A stretch of 53,920 nt of DNA from an uncultured Lachnospiraceae bacterium (GCA_910585605.1 CAJUFL010000015.1:14450-68369); one strand, 5' to 3'. Counted from the stretch's first letter, positions 1 to 8,810 are shown. A program made the numbers and translations. The notes: a model not told the origin generated them from the letters alone.

Positions 1-2
1 CA

Positions 3-146
3 AGACGCAGGGCAGAGGAAGAAGCGAGACGCAAAGCGGAAGAGGAAGCAAGACGTCAGGCAGAGGAAGAAGCGAGACGTAAAGCGGAAGAGGAAGCAAG
101 ACGCAGGGCAGAGGAAGAAGCGAGACGCAAAGCGGAAGAGGAAGCA
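3..146 (+). repeat. Three tandem 48-bp repeats encoding a coiled coil
   Basis: Three near-identical 48-bp units (3-50, 51-98, 99-146) are followed by a partial degenerate copy. Each unit is two 24-bp halves coding for Arg-Arg-x-Ala-Glu-Glu-Glu-Ala. The array continues past the left edge of the window, so the full copy number is unknown. Confidence 0.9.
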
Positions 147-995
147 AGACGCAAAGCAGAAGAAGAAGCTCTTAAATATAAGAAAATGGCAGAAGAAGCA
201 GAACGTCAGGCGGAAGAAGCAAGAAAAGCTTTAGAAGCAGCGAAGCAAACGTCTACAGTGGAGAATGTGTCATCCGCTGCTACTGGCGGGGCATTTACGT
301 TACCTGTTGGAGTAGAACAATATTTAGGTAAGTATCTTACGATTCATGCCATTAGCGATCAGATTATCAATACGATGAAATATGTGAGTGAGAATCCGTC
401 TGAACCAAGAAATATAGTAGTTCTTGGTCAATATGGATTTGGAACAACTACGATAGCAGAAGATTTTGCAAGAAGTTTTTATGCAATGGGTATTTGCAGA
501 AATAAAACAATAGCAAAGATAAAAGCCGGAGCTTTGAACAGGGCTAATATCAGTGATGCAATTGGAAAATTGCAGGGAGGCTGTCTTGTAATCGAAAATG
601 CAGGAGTTATCTCCCACGAGAAGCTGGAAGAGATATATCGTATCGTAAGTGATCCTGCCAATGATGTTATCATCATCATGACCGGACAGATTGATATGTT
701 ATCAAAAATATTTAAGGATAATGTAAAAATTTCTACCCAGTTTAAGCATTTGGTGCAGGTGCATAGAATCACAGATATGGATGTTTTTGAAATTGCAAAG
801 AACCATGCAGGCAGACTTGGATATCCATGTGAAGAAGGTTCAGAGAACAACCTGCGCAGAAGAATGCAGGAAGTGGAAAGCGGTAATCTTGACCGTGTAT
901 TAAAGATTGTTGATAATGCAGTTTCTAAGGCTCACAATCGCGAAATGACCACTGGAGAGCAGGAGCATCGCTTAGTTTCAAGTGATTTTGAATAA
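3..995 (+). CDS. Coiled-coil protein with degenerate AAA-type domain (5' partial)
   Basis: The reading frame is open from the first complete codon at position 3, so the gene starts outside the window; the ATG at 186 is internal. About 60 codons of charged Arg/Ala/Glu heptad-like sequence, predicted to form a long coiled coil, are followed by a low-complexity linker and then a globular domain of about 220 residues shaped like an AAA/P-loop ATPase. The P-loop-like motif GQYGFGTTT (426-452) has Thr where the catalytic Lys belongs, and the Walker B-like strand LVIEN (585-599) lacks the usual Asp-Glu pair. Activity is therefore doubtful, and a structural or scaffold role is possible. Function is not known to me. 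A strong terminator follows. Confidence 0.75.
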   Translation, partial: RRRAEEEARRKAEEEARRQAEEEARRKAEEEARRRAEEEARRKAEEEARRKAEEEALKYKKMAEEAERQAEEARKALEAAKQTSTVENVSSAATGGAFTLPVGVEQYLGKYLTIHAISDQIINTMKYVSENPSEPRNIVVLGQYGFGTTTIAEDFARSFYAMGICRNKTIAKIKAGALNRANISDAIGKLQGGCLVIENAGVISHEKLEEIYRIVSDPANDVIIIMTGQIDMLSKIFKDNVKISTQFKHLVQVHRITDMDVFEIAKNHAGRLGYPCEEGSENNLRRRMQEVESGNLDRVLKIVDNAVSKAHNREMTTGEQEHRLVSSDFE

Positions 996-1009
996 GGTGA
1001 ATGATGGAA

Positions 1010-1054
1010 AAATACAGAAAAAACAAAAAAGTGTTTGTTTTTTCTGTATTTTTT
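1010..1054 (+). terminator. Intrinsic terminator after the AAA-like gene
   Basis: A perfect 18-bp inverted repeat (1010-1027 with 1034-1051, loop of 6 nt) is followed by a T-run. The A/T-tract symmetry would let it act in both directions. Confidence 0.85.
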
Positions 1055-1070
1055 GATATTATGTAGGTAA

Positions 1071-1101
1071 TTGACTTTTAAAATATACCTGTTAAGATAA
1101 T
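1071..1101 (+). promoter_or_regulatory. Possible promoter for the mreB-like gene
   Basis: TTGACT at 1071-1076 and GATAAT at 1096-1101 are 19 nt apart, wider than ideal. The site lies between the preceding terminator and the mreB-like start. Confidence 0.35.
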
Positions 1102-1129
1102 GTTATAGAGTAACGGAGGAGAAAGTGAT

Positions 1130-2113
1130 ATGTTTGATATGGATATCGGAATCGATTTGGGAACAGCAAATGTTCTTGTATATGTGAAGGGAAAAGGGAT
1201 TGTAATAAATCAGCCCTCAGTTGTAGCATTTGAAAAGAAGACAAGGAAATTGATTGCGATTGGACATAAAGCAAAATTAATGATGGGAAAGGAACCGGAT
1301 AATATTGAGGTGATCAGACCATTGAAGCAGGGAGTAATTTCTGATTATACGGTTACCGAAAGAATGCTGAAAGCATTTATTGAAACAGCCATGCAGAAAA
1401 AGCGTATGTTAAGCCGGCCAAGGATTTGTGTATGTGTTCCGAGTGGTGTTACGGAGCTTGAAAAACGCGGGGTAGAGGATGCAGTTTACCGTACCGGGGC
1501 AAAACATGTTGATATTATGGAAGAGCCAATAGCAGCAGCGATTGGTGCAGATATAGATATCTCTCTGCCAAGAGGTAATATGATCGTGGATATCGGTGGT
1601 GGAACCAGTGACGTTGCAGTCATCTCCCTTGGGGGTATTGTAGAGAGCAATTCCCTTAAACTGGCAGGTGATGATTATAACGAAGCAATGATAAAATATA
1701 TTCGCAGAACATATAACCTTCTGATTGGAGAACCTACAGCAGAAAAGATAAAGATTGCAATAGGATCTGTTTATCCACGGGAAGAGCCAGTAACGATGGA
1801 GGTAAAGGGAAGAGATCTGGTAACAGGATTTCCGGCCAGAATTTTGGTATCTTCAGAGGAAACGATTGAGGCATTTGCAGAGGTGACAGCACAGATTTTG
1901 GATACGATTCATAATGTGCTTGAGATTTCACCGCCGGAACTGATTGCTGATATAGCGGAATATGGCATTGTGTTAAGCGGCGGGGGAAGTCTTATTTATG
2001 GATTGGACAAGCTGGTGGAAGAAAGTACCGGTATTCGCGCTTATGTTGCATCTACTGCATTAGAGGCAGTTGTTGTGGGAGCAGGAAAATCTGTTAATTA
2101 TATTAATAAGTAA
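1130..2113 (+). CDS. mreB: MreB/Mbl-family rod-shape actin homologue
   Basis: A 327-residue bacterial actin of near-usual family length. The phosphate-1 loop DLGTANVLVYVKGKG lies near the N-terminus, the phosphate-2 motif DIGGGTSDVAVISLGG around residue 155, and the adenosine motif LSGGGSLIYGLD near residue 285. The family polymerises under the membrane and directs lateral peptidoglycan synthesis. A GGAGG site precedes the ATG. It is monocistronic here, with no mreC, mreD or pbp2 neighbours, so it may be an extra MreB/Mbl paralogue rather than the mreBCD copy; which paralogue cannot be decided from the sequence. Confidence 0.93.
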   Translation: MFDMDIGIDLGTANVLVYVKGKGIVINQPSVVAFEKKTRKLIAIGHKAKLMMGKEPDNIEVIRPLKQGVISDYTVTERMLKAFIETAMQKKRMLSRPRICVCVPSGVTELEKRGVEDAVYRTGAKHVDIMEEPIAAAIGADIDISLPRGNMIVDIGGGTSDVAVISLGGIVESNSLKLAGDDYNEAMIKYIRRTYNLLIGEPTAEKIKIAIGSVYPREEPVTMEVKGRDLVTGFPARILVSSEETIEAFAEVTAQILDTIHNVLEISPPELIADIAEYGIVLSGGGSLIYGLDKLVEESTGIRAYVASTALEAVVVGAGKSVNYINK

Positions 2114-2120
2114 GAAATTA

Positions 2121-2260
2121 AAAAAGCGCTGATAGAATCATTTTTGCGGAAGGTATAAGTCGGGAAGGAAGACCTGTATCCTAATCTGATACCGTCTGTG
2201 AACGCGGAAAGCTGAACAAGAGAGTTTTGCGTTGTTATTATGAGGAGATTGGCGCTTTTT
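2121..2260 (+). ncRNA. Candidate structured RNA or leader upstream of the radical SAM gene
   Basis: A 140-nt gap element whose ends pair as AAAAAGCGC (2121-2129) with GCGCTTTTT (2252-2260). Inside, GGTAT at 2152-2156 can pair either with ATACC at 2189-2193 or within a local hairpin spanning 2152-2181, so two folds exclude each other. GCG at 2146-2148 can also pair with CGC at 2203-2205. The element ends 24 nt before the next ATG. I could not match it to any RNA family I know. It may be a leader (riboswitch-like) or a stand-alone small RNA. Confidence 0.45.
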
Positions 2261-2284
2261 GCGTGAAGTTAAGGGGAAGATGCT

Positions 2285-4165
2285 ATGGGTTATTTACCGA
2301 TTACAAAAGAAGAAATGTATAAAAAAGGTTGGGAAAGACCGGATTTTGTCTATATAATTGGAGATGCCTATGTAGACCATCCATCCTTTGGTCATGCAAT
2401 CATCAGCAGAATACTGGAAGCACATGGGTATAAGGTGGCAATTATTTCTCAGCCTGACTGGAAAGATGAAACAAGCATTATGGAATTTGGAAAACCCCGT
2501 CTGGGATTTCTGGTGACTGCGGGGAATATGGATTCTATGGTAAACCATTATACGGTTTCCAAGAAGAGAAGGAATGTGGATGCTTATACACCAGGAGGAA
2601 AAGCAGGGAAAAGACCGGATTATGCGACGGTTGTATACTGCAATCTGATCAAAAGAGTATATAAGAATGTTCCTGTTATCATAGGTGGAATTGAAGCAAG
2701 TTTAAGGAGGATGGCACATTATGATTATTGGTCTGATAAGTTAAAAAAATCCATATTAATGGATTCGGGAGCTGATTTATTAATCTATGGAATGGGCGAG
2801 CATGCAATCGTAGAGGTGGCAGATGCGCTGAATAGTGGTCTTGCAATTCATGATATTACTTTCATAGCAGGGACAGTTTATAAAACCAGATGTGCAGAGG
2901 AAGTATATGGGGGGATCATGCTGCCAGAGTTTGAAATTCTTATGAAGGATAAACTTGCGTATGCTCAGAGCTTTGACATACAGTATAGAAATACGGATCC
3001 TTTTAGTGCAAAACCTTTGATAGAAAAATATGGAGAGAAAAGATATATTGTCCAGAATCCGCCTTCCAAACCACTGACTATGCAGGAAATGGATGATGTG
3101 TATGAACTTCCGTATATGCGGGACTATCATCCGTCTTATAAAGCCAGAGGCGGTGTTCCAGCTGTTTCGGAAATTAAATTTTCCCTGACCAGCAATCGTG
3201 GATGTTTTGGGGGATGCAGTTTTTGTGCACTTACGTTTCACCAGGGGAGAATCGTACAATGCAGAAGTCATGAGTCTCTGATAAAAGAAGCTGAGATTAT
3301 GACCAACGAACAGGATTTCAAAGGATACATTCATGATGTAGGAGGTCCTACTGCTAATTTTAGAATGCCGTCATGCAGGAAACAGATGGAAGAAGGTGTA
3401 TGCTCTGGCAGACAATGTCTGTACCCGGCTCCATGTAAGAATATGGATGTTGATCATAAAGACTATATGCAATTACTTAGAAAATTAAGAAAAATACCGG
3501 GAGTTAAAAAGGTTTTTATCCGTTCAGGAATCCGTTTTGATTATGTATTGGCTGATTCGGATGATACTTTCATGAAAGAACTTTGTAAGTATCATATCAG
3601 CGGACAACTGCGTGTAGCTCCGGAGCATGTTGCAGATAAGGTTTTGCGGATGATGGGAAAACCCGGAAACGCAGTATATAAGAAGTTTGTTGATAAGTTT
3701 TATCACATAAATCAGGAACTTGGGATGAAACAGTATCTTGTTCCATATCTGATGTCTTCTCATCCGGGTTCAGGATTAAAGGAAGCCGTGGTGCTGGCGG
3801 AATATATAAGGGATTTAGGTTATATGCCGGAGCAGGTGCAGGACTTTTACCCCACTCCGTCTACTATTTCCACCTGTATGTATTATACTGGTGTAGACCC
3901 CAGGACGATGGAAAAAGTTTATATTCCTTCGAATCCGCATGAAAAAGCAATGCAGAGGGCACTGATACAGTACAGGCGTCCGGAAAATTATGAGCTGGTA
4001 AAGGAAGCTCTTATAAAAGTGGGAAGACAGGATTTGATAGGACTTGGTGAAAAATGCCTGATACCGCCAAGAAAAATGAACCATATATCCAGAAGGAGAG
4101 ATTCAAAGCAGGAGAAGCAGCAAAAGAAAAAAGTATTGAGGAAAACACATAAAAAGAGAAAATAG
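2285..4165 (+). CDS. ygiQ: YgiQ-family radical SAM protein
   Basis: A 626-residue protein with the N-terminal YgiQ domain, then a radical SAM core with the iron-sulphur triad in RGCFGGCSFCAL (Cx3Cx2C, about residues 305-315), and a Cys-rich stretch shortly after (MEEGVCSGRQCLYPAPCKN). A basic C-terminal tail ends the protein. The family binds a 4Fe-4S cluster and S-adenosylmethionine; the substrate is unknown. AAGGGGA lies upstream of the ATG. It follows the candidate RNA element and is probably transcribed alone, since 134 nt separate it from the next gene. Confidence 0.93.
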   Translation: MGYLPITKEEMYKKGWERPDFVYIIGDAYVDHPSFGHAIISRILEAHGYKVAIISQPDWKDETSIMEFGKPRLGFLVTAGNMDSMVNHYTVSKKRRNVDAYTPGGKAGKRPDYATVVYCNLIKRVYKNVPVIIGGIEASLRRMAHYDYWSDKLKKSILMDSGADLLIYGMGEHAIVEVADALNSGLAIHDITFIAGTVYKTRCAEEVYGGIMLPEFEILMKDKLAYAQSFDIQYRNTDPFSAKPLIEKYGEKRYIVQNPPSKPLTMQEMDDVYELPYMRDYHPSYKARGGVPAVSEIKFSLTSNRGCFGGCSFCALTFHQGRIVQCRSHESLIKEAEIMTNEQDFKGYIHDVGGPTANFRMPSCRKQMEEGVCSGRQCLYPAPCKNMDVDHKDYMQLLRKLRKIPGVKKVFIRSGIRFDYVLADSDDTFMKELCKYHISGQLRVAPEHVADKVLRMMGKPGNAVYKKFVDKFYHINQELGMKQYLVPYLMSSHPGSGLKEAVVLAEYIRDLGYMPEQVQDFYPTPSTISTCMYYTGVDPRTMEKVYIPSNPHEKAMQRALIQYRRPENYELVKEALIKVGRQDLIGLGEKCLIPPRKMNHISRRRDSKQEKQQKKKVLRKTHKKRK

Positions 4166-4299
4166 CAGAGTCGTTTTGATTATTACAAATATTGTAAGAC
4201 GGCATATGGACATGGAATTAGTTAGTATGTTGAAATATTTTTATTATTGCGGGAGATTTGACTATTTTACGCTTAGTATGTAAATAAGGAGGGGCAGAA

Positions 4300-6297
4300 A
4301 TGGCACACAGGAGAAATGGCAGTTTGCGCAGGAAACTGGTATTGGTAATGTTACCGGTTGTTGTATTAAGTTATTGTATTACTTTTATAGGAACACTTTC
4401 AAATACAAAAAAAATCCTGCAGGGCAAGGCATCTGAGCAGATGGCATTGGTTACATCAGATGTTAATAATGAGATGTCAGCAGAAGTAAACAGGGTTTTA
4501 GGTATCATGGAAAACGTTAAGACTTCGTTAAACAAGTCCTGTACTACGGAAAATGATATTAAGGATTATATCTACAGTGTGGCAGATGCTTATACGGATA
4601 TCATTCCTGCCGGAATTTACTGCGGACTTTGCAGCGGCGTTTACATTGACAAAATGTGGACACCGGATGCAGACTGGGTTATGGAGGAGCGTCCATGGTA
4701 TCAGGAAGGACTGGAGTGTGAGGAAGTTACTTTCGGAGAAATGTATCTGGATGCCAATACGAATGAGTATATTATTTCTGCATTTACGAATATCAAGAAT
4801 TCGTCAGGGAAAGTTATCGGGGTTGCCTGTGCAGATATTAAGATGGATAGTCTGGCTAAGATTTTGACCGATTCCAAAATTTTTGAGAATGGTTATGTGT
4901 ATGCGATTGATAAGATTACAGGTATGGTATTTGGAAATGGTGTGGATACCGGACAGAATGGTCTTTTTATTCAGGATATTGGTGATGAATACAGTAAGAA
5001 GATTCTGGATTTGATTGAGGCAGGAACATACAATACGGTTGAAGAATTTAACGATCAGTATTTTTGTCTGAGCGAGGTTCCCAATTCGAATTTTGTCACT
5101 GTATGCCGTGCATCTAAGAGTGATGTGGAAACAGATTTGGAAAGTGTACAGAAGAGTTCGTTTATGACTTCGTTATTTGGTGTAATCTTTCTTTGTGTGG
5201 CAGTTTTTATTGCGATTTCTTTTTTTCTGAATCCAATCAGTGAGATTTTGAACGTGATCAGCTGCATGCATGATTTGGACCTGACACAGCGCACCCGGAT
5301 TAAGGGGAGTGACGAGTTTGCAACTATGGCTGATAGCATGAACCAGTTTGCGGACCAGTTGTATGATGTTATGGGGCAGATGAAAAATGCTATATCAGAA
5401 ATAGATAATAAGGCAGATGTGAATGCAGATATCGCAGCAGAGATGAATAATATGGCAGCACAGCAGAGCCAGGCACTTACCAAGCTGATGAGTACGATGT
5501 CGGAGTTATCAAATGCCATTAATGGGATTGCAGATAATACCACACATTTGACAGATAATATTGTGGATACCAATGAGGCGGCAGTCCTTGTGGAAGGAAA
5601 AGTGGAAGAAACCATTCGTGTCATTAACGACGGGCGTGACGAGATGGAGAAAATGACAAATACCATGTCTCAGATTTCTGATATCTCCTCTGACCTGCAA
5701 AGCGCCATCGATGATATGGAACAGGGCTTAAACGGTATCAATACCATGGTATATGTGATCAATGACATAGCAGATCAGACAAGCTTGCTGTCATTGAATG
5801 CTTCTATCGAGGCGGCCAGGGCAGGTGAAGCGGGGCATGGGTTTGCAGTAGTTGCAGAGGAAATCCGTATGCTGGCAGATGATTGTGCTAATTCGGTTGA
5901 AGATATTGTAAAAACAACCAGGCAGATGGGAACATTGGTACAGACGGTAACAGAAAAAGCCATGAATAATATGCAGATGATACAAAACGGCAATGAAGCA
6001 GTGGCGAGAACGAATGATACATTCCATAAGATTCATGATATAGCTGAAGAAATTAACGGGGCAATAGCCAGTGTGGGATATTCCCTTGTGAATATGGAGC
6101 ACCTCGCTACTGAGATGGCTGCCAATACCCAGGAACAGAGTGCAGGAACGGAAAGCGTGCTGGAGGATTGCAGACAGGTAATGCATATTGCTGAAGATTT
6201 CAATACAAAAGGAGATGAAATGGAAAATGCAGGAGACAAATTGAAAGAGTTATCCGGTGAACTGACTGCCATGGTAGATCAGTTTAAGGTCGACTAA
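4300..6297 (+). CDS. Methyl-accepting chemotaxis protein with dCache-type sensor
   Basis: A 665-residue membrane receptor. TM1 spans about residues 13-33; an extracytoplasmic region of about 250 residues follows, with Cache-like features (DADWVMEERPWYQEG, then an acidic stretch ending CADIKMDSL). TM2 lies at about 288-310, a HAMP domain follows, and a long signalling helical hairpin has its conserved tip at about 493-525 (DQTSLLSLNASIEAARAGEA). The tip binds CheA/CheW in this family. AGGAGG precedes the ATG. No che or flagellar genes are nearby, so it is an orphan receptor; the ligand is unknown. The Cache region often senses amino acids or organic acids. Confidence 0.92.
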   Translation: MAHRRNGSLRRKLVLVMLPVVVLSYCITFIGTLSNTKKILQGKASEQMALVTSDVNNEMSAEVNRVLGIMENVKTSLNKSCTTENDIKDYIYSVADAYTDIIPAGIYCGLCSGVYIDKMWTPDADWVMEERPWYQEGLECEEVTFGEMYLDANTNEYIISAFTNIKNSSGKVIGVACADIKMDSLAKILTDSKIFENGYVYAIDKITGMVFGNGVDTGQNGLFIQDIGDEYSKKILDLIEAGTYNTVEEFNDQYFCLSEVPNSNFVTVCRASKSDVETDLESVQKSSFMTSLFGVIFLCVAVFIAISFFLNPISEILNVISCMHDLDLTQRTRIKGSDEFATMADSMNQFADQLYDVMGQMKNAISEIDNKADVNADIAAEMNNMAAQQSQALTKLMSTMSELSNAINGIADNTTHLTDNIVDTNEAAVLVEGKVEETIRVINDGRDEMEKMTNTMSQISDISSDLQSAIDDMEQGLNGINTMVYVINDIADQTSLLSLNASIEAARAGEAGHGFAVVAEEIRMLADDCANSVEDIVKTTRQMGTLVQTVTEKAMNNMQMIQNGNEAVARTNDTFHKIHDIAEEINGAIASVGYSLVNMEHLATEMAANTQEQSAGTESVLEDCRQVMHIAEDFNTKGDEMENAGDKLKELSGELTAMVDQFKVD

Positions 6298-6357
6298 AGC
6301 GTTTTTTCTGCAAATTAATTTTTACGGATAAAACTGCGGAAACTCAAGGGGATATTG

Positions 6358-6386
6358 TTGCAACTTTACAAAAATTATGCTATCAT
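6358..6386 (+). promoter_or_regulatory. Promoter of the butyryl-CoA operon
   Basis: TTGCAA (6358-6363), a 17-nt spacer, and TATCAT (6381-6386) preceded by TG at 6378-6379 form an extended -10 promoter. The predicted start near 6393 leaves a leader of about 90 nt. Confidence 0.75.
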
Positions 6387-6413
6387 ATTAGCAGATTGCG
6401 TGATGGACGAACT

Positions 6414-6427
6414 GCTGGTATACCAGC
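6414..6427 (+). promoter_or_regulatory. Palindrome in the thl leader
   Basis: A perfect 14-bp palindrome, GCTGGTATACCAGC, lies about 20 nt downstream of the predicted transcription start. It could be an operator; no regulator is identified. Confidence 0.4.
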
Positions 6428-6482
6428 TATTTATATATTATTATGTCTGTCGGCAAAAATTATAAACGGAGGATGTTTCATT

Positions 6483-7664
6483 ATGTCAAAAAAAGTTGTT
6501 TTAGCTGGCGCTTGCCGTACAGCAATTGGAACTATGGGTGGAGGATTGAGTACAACTCCAGCTCCAGTATTAGGATCTATTGTTATTAAAGAAGCTTTGA
6601 ACAGAGCGGGTGTTCCTGCTGATCAGGTTGACCACGTATATATGGGTTGTGTTATTCAGGCAGGTCTTGGTCAGAATGTAGCACGTCAGGCTTCTATCAA
6701 GGCTGGTTTACCGATTGAGACTCCGGCAGTTACAGTTAATGTTGTTTGTGGTTCTGGTCTTAACTGTGTTAATATGGCTGCACAGATGATTCAGGCAGGA
6801 GATGCGGATATCGTTGTTGCAGGTGGTATGGAGAATATGTCCATGGCTCCATATGCTTTAAAGCAGGCTCGTTATGGATACAGAATGGGTAATAACACTA
6901 TGGTAGATACTATGGTAAATGATGCATTATGGGATGCATTTAATGACTATCATATGGGTATTACAGCAGAGAATGTATGTGAGAAGTATGGTATTACAAG
7001 AGAAGAGTTAGATGCATTTGCAGCAAGATCACAGCAAAAGGCAGCAGCAGCAGTTGAATCCGGTGCATTTAAGGATGAGATCGTTCCGGTAGAGGTTCAG
7101 CAGAAGAAACAGACAGTTATTGTAGATACAGATGAAGGTCCGCGTCCGGGAACAACAGCAGAAAGCATTGCTAAGCTGCGTCCTGCATTTAAGAAAGACG
7201 GTATCGTAACAGCAGCAAATTCTTCCGGTATCAATGATGGTGCAGCAGCAATCGTTGTTATGAGTGAAGAGAAGGCTAAGGAATTAGGAGTTAAGCCTAT
7301 GGCTACATTTGTTGCCGGTGCATTAGGTGGTGTGGATCCTTCTATCATGGGTGTAGGTCCTGTAGCTGCAACAAAGAAAGTTATGGCTAAGACAGGTTAT
7401 AAGATTGAAGACTTTGATATCATTGAGGCAAATGAGGCATTTGCAGCTCAGTCTATTGCAGTTCAGAAAGACCTTGGATTTAAAGATGAGCAGTTGAATC
7501 CAAATGGTGGTGCCATTGCACTTGGACATCCTGTAGGAGCATCAGGATGCCGTATCCTTGTTACATTGTTACATGAAATGGAAAAGAAGGATGCTAAGAA
7601 GGGTCTTGCTACTCTTTGTATCGGTGGCGGTATGGGATGTTCTACTATTGTTGAACGTGACTAG
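6483..7664 (+). CDS. thl: Acetyl-CoA C-acetyltransferase (thiolase)
   Basis: Condenses two acetyl-CoA to acetoacetyl-CoA, the entry step of butyrate synthesis. The protein has 393 residues, the usual length. It shows the nucleophile region VNVVCGSGLNCVNMAAQ, the EANEAFAAQS motif, GHPVGASGCRI, and the C-terminal catalytic Cys in CIGGGMGCST. The open frame extends 29 codons upstream, but ATG 6483 is chosen because CGGAGG sits 8-12 nt before it and the family starts here. It is the first gene of the thl-crt-hbd-bcd-etfB-etfA cluster, preceded by the strong promoter at 6358. Confidence 0.96.
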   Translation: MSKKVVLAGACRTAIGTMGGGLSTTPAPVLGSIVIKEALNRAGVPADQVDHVYMGCVIQAGLGQNVARQASIKAGLPIETPAVTVNVVCGSGLNCVNMAAQMIQAGDADIVVAGGMENMSMAPYALKQARYGYRMGNNTMVDTMVNDALWDAFNDYHMGITAENVCEKYGITREELDAFAARSQQKAAAAVESGAFKDEIVPVEVQQKKQTVIVDTDEGPRPGTTAESIAKLRPAFKKDGIVTAANSSGINDGAAAIVVMSEEKAKELGVKPMATFVAGALGGVDPSIMGVGPVAATKKVMAKTGYKIEDFDIIEANEAFAAQSIAVQKDLGFKDEQLNPNGGAIALGHPVGASGCRILVTLLHEMEKKDAKKGLATLCIGGGMGCSTIVERD

Positions 7665-7746
7665 CCAGCAACATGTTTTTGTTTCCGTAGAGCATATAAT
7701 TTGCGGCTTTGCTGTGTTCAGGCTTGCTGTGGAATTGTTGACGGGT

Positions 7747-7774
7747 AAGCAGATCAGCCATATGGAATCTGCTT
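7747..7774 (+). promoter_or_regulatory. Intercistronic hairpin 1 between thl and crt
   Basis: AAGCAGAT pairs with ATCTGCTT (8 bp, 12-nt loop). No T-run follows, so it is more likely an RNA processing or stability element than a terminator. Confidence 0.5.
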
Positions 7775-7781
7775 AGATAGA

Positions 7782-7837
7782 TGCAGATGATAAGCCGGAG
7801 AAAAGGATTTATTTTGACTCCGGCAGTCATCATTGCA
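7782..7837 (+). promoter_or_regulatory. Intercistronic hairpin 2 between thl and crt
   Basis: TGCAGATGAT and GCCGGAG on the left pair with CTCCGGC and ATCATTGCA on the right, with small internal irregularities. This is a long stem-loop in a 226-nt gap that contains no convincing gene. Confidence 0.55.
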
Positions 7838-7890
7838 GTCAGGATATTATTGACAGGAATAAGAATGAGAATTATAAGGAGATCGTTCGA

Positions 7891-8682
7891 ATGGAATTTA
7901 TTACATATGAACAGGATGGATTTGTTGGAATTATTACCATCAATCGTCCCAAGGCGTTAAATGCCTTAAACAGTCAGGTGTTGGATGAACTGGATGCTGC
8001 TTTGGATGCAGTGGATTTGAATACAACCAGAGCACTTATTTTAACGGGTGCTGGGGATAAGTCTTTTGTTGCCGGTGCGGATATCGGAGAAATGTCTTCT
8101 CTTACAAAGGCAGAAGGAGAGGCTTTTGGTAAGAAGGGAAATGATGTATTCCGTAAGTTAGAAACATTTCCGCTTCCTGTAATTGCAGCAGTGAATGGTT
8201 TTGCTTTAGGCGGTGGATGTGAAATTTCCATGAGCTGTGATATCAGAATCTGTTCCGAGAATGCTGTTTTCGGACAGCCGGAGGTTGGGCTTGGCATTAC
8301 ACCAGGTTTTGGCGGAACACAGAGACTTGCACGTCTTGTAGGTGCGGGAATGGCAAAGCAGATGATTTATACAGCCCGCAATATTAAAGCGGATGAAGCT
8401 TATCGTATCGGTCTTGTAAATGCTGTATATCCGGCAGAGGAATTAATGGCGGCAGCTAAGAAAATGGCAGCAGGTATTGCTGCACAGGCACCGATTGCGG
8501 TTCGTAATTGTAAGAAAGCAATCAATGACGGATTGCAGGTGGATATGGATCAGGCGATTGTAATTGAAGAGAAGCTGTTTGGTGACTGTTTTGAGACGGA
8601 AGATCAGAAAGCAGGTATGGGTAACTTCCTTGAGAAGGACAAAGAAAAGAAGTTAAAGGTAGTTCCTTTCCAGAACAAATAA
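7891..8682 (+). CDS. crt: 3-hydroxybutyryl-CoA dehydratase (crotonase)
   Basis: Dehydrates 3-hydroxybutyryl-CoA to crotonyl-CoA. The protein has 263 residues, typical of the enoyl-CoA hydratase family. It contains the CoA-binding FVAGADIGEMS segment, the oxyanion-hole segment NGFALGGGCEISMSCD, and the catalytic Glu region FGQPEVGLGITPGFGGTQRL. AAGGAG lies 9 nt before the ATG. It is the second gene of the butyryl-CoA operon. The 226-nt gap from thl is long for an operon and has two hairpins, but I see no terminator with a T-run. Confidence 0.96.
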   Translation: MEFITYEQDGFVGIITINRPKALNALNSQVLDELDAALDAVDLNTTRALILTGAGDKSFVAGADIGEMSSLTKAEGEAFGKKGNDVFRKLETFPLPVIAAVNGFALGGGCEISMSCDIRICSENAVFGQPEVGLGITPGFGGTQRLARLVGAGMAKQMIYTARNIKADEAYRIGLVNAVYPAEELMAAAKKMAAGIAAQAPIAVRNCKKAINDGLQVDMDQAIVIEEKLFGDCFETEDQKAGMGNFLEKDKEKKLKVVPFQNK

Positions 8683-8695
8683 TAATAAGATTTTA

Positions 8696-8733
8696 ACGCA
8701 TTTAGGGTGATCTTTGGATCATCCTAAATGTGT
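8696..8733 (+). promoter_or_regulatory. Hairpin between crt and hbd
   Basis: A 17-bp stem (8696-8712 with 8717-8733, two G-U pairs) closes a 4-nt TTTG loop. It is not followed by a T-run, so read-through with RNA stabilisation or processing seems likelier than termination. Confidence 0.6.
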
Positions 8734-8810
8734 GAAATAAGGATAGCAGTTTGAACGAAACGTAGATGAATCAAACGGTATATCAAAAAATTTTTTAGGA
8801 GGATATGAAA

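Noticed and set aside
3..146. CRISPR array.
   Set aside because: The repeats are in frame within a protein, directly adjacent and without unique spacers.
2151..2181. GGAAGGAAG in the RNA candidate resembles the SRP RNA helix-8 motif.
   Set aside because: The following AGCAG symmetric-loop sequence is missing and the tetraloop would not close with a C-G pair, so it is not an SRP RNA gene.
6355..6371. Possible Rex (redox) site TTGTTGC..TTTACAA overlapping the thl -35.
   Set aside because: Half-sites match only in part and the spacing is one nucleotide short of the clostridial Rex consensus.
7558..7776. 72-codon plus-strand ORF overlapping the end of thl.
   Set aside because: It lies in another frame over conserved thiolase sequence and hairpin spacer; no ribosome site or homology pattern.
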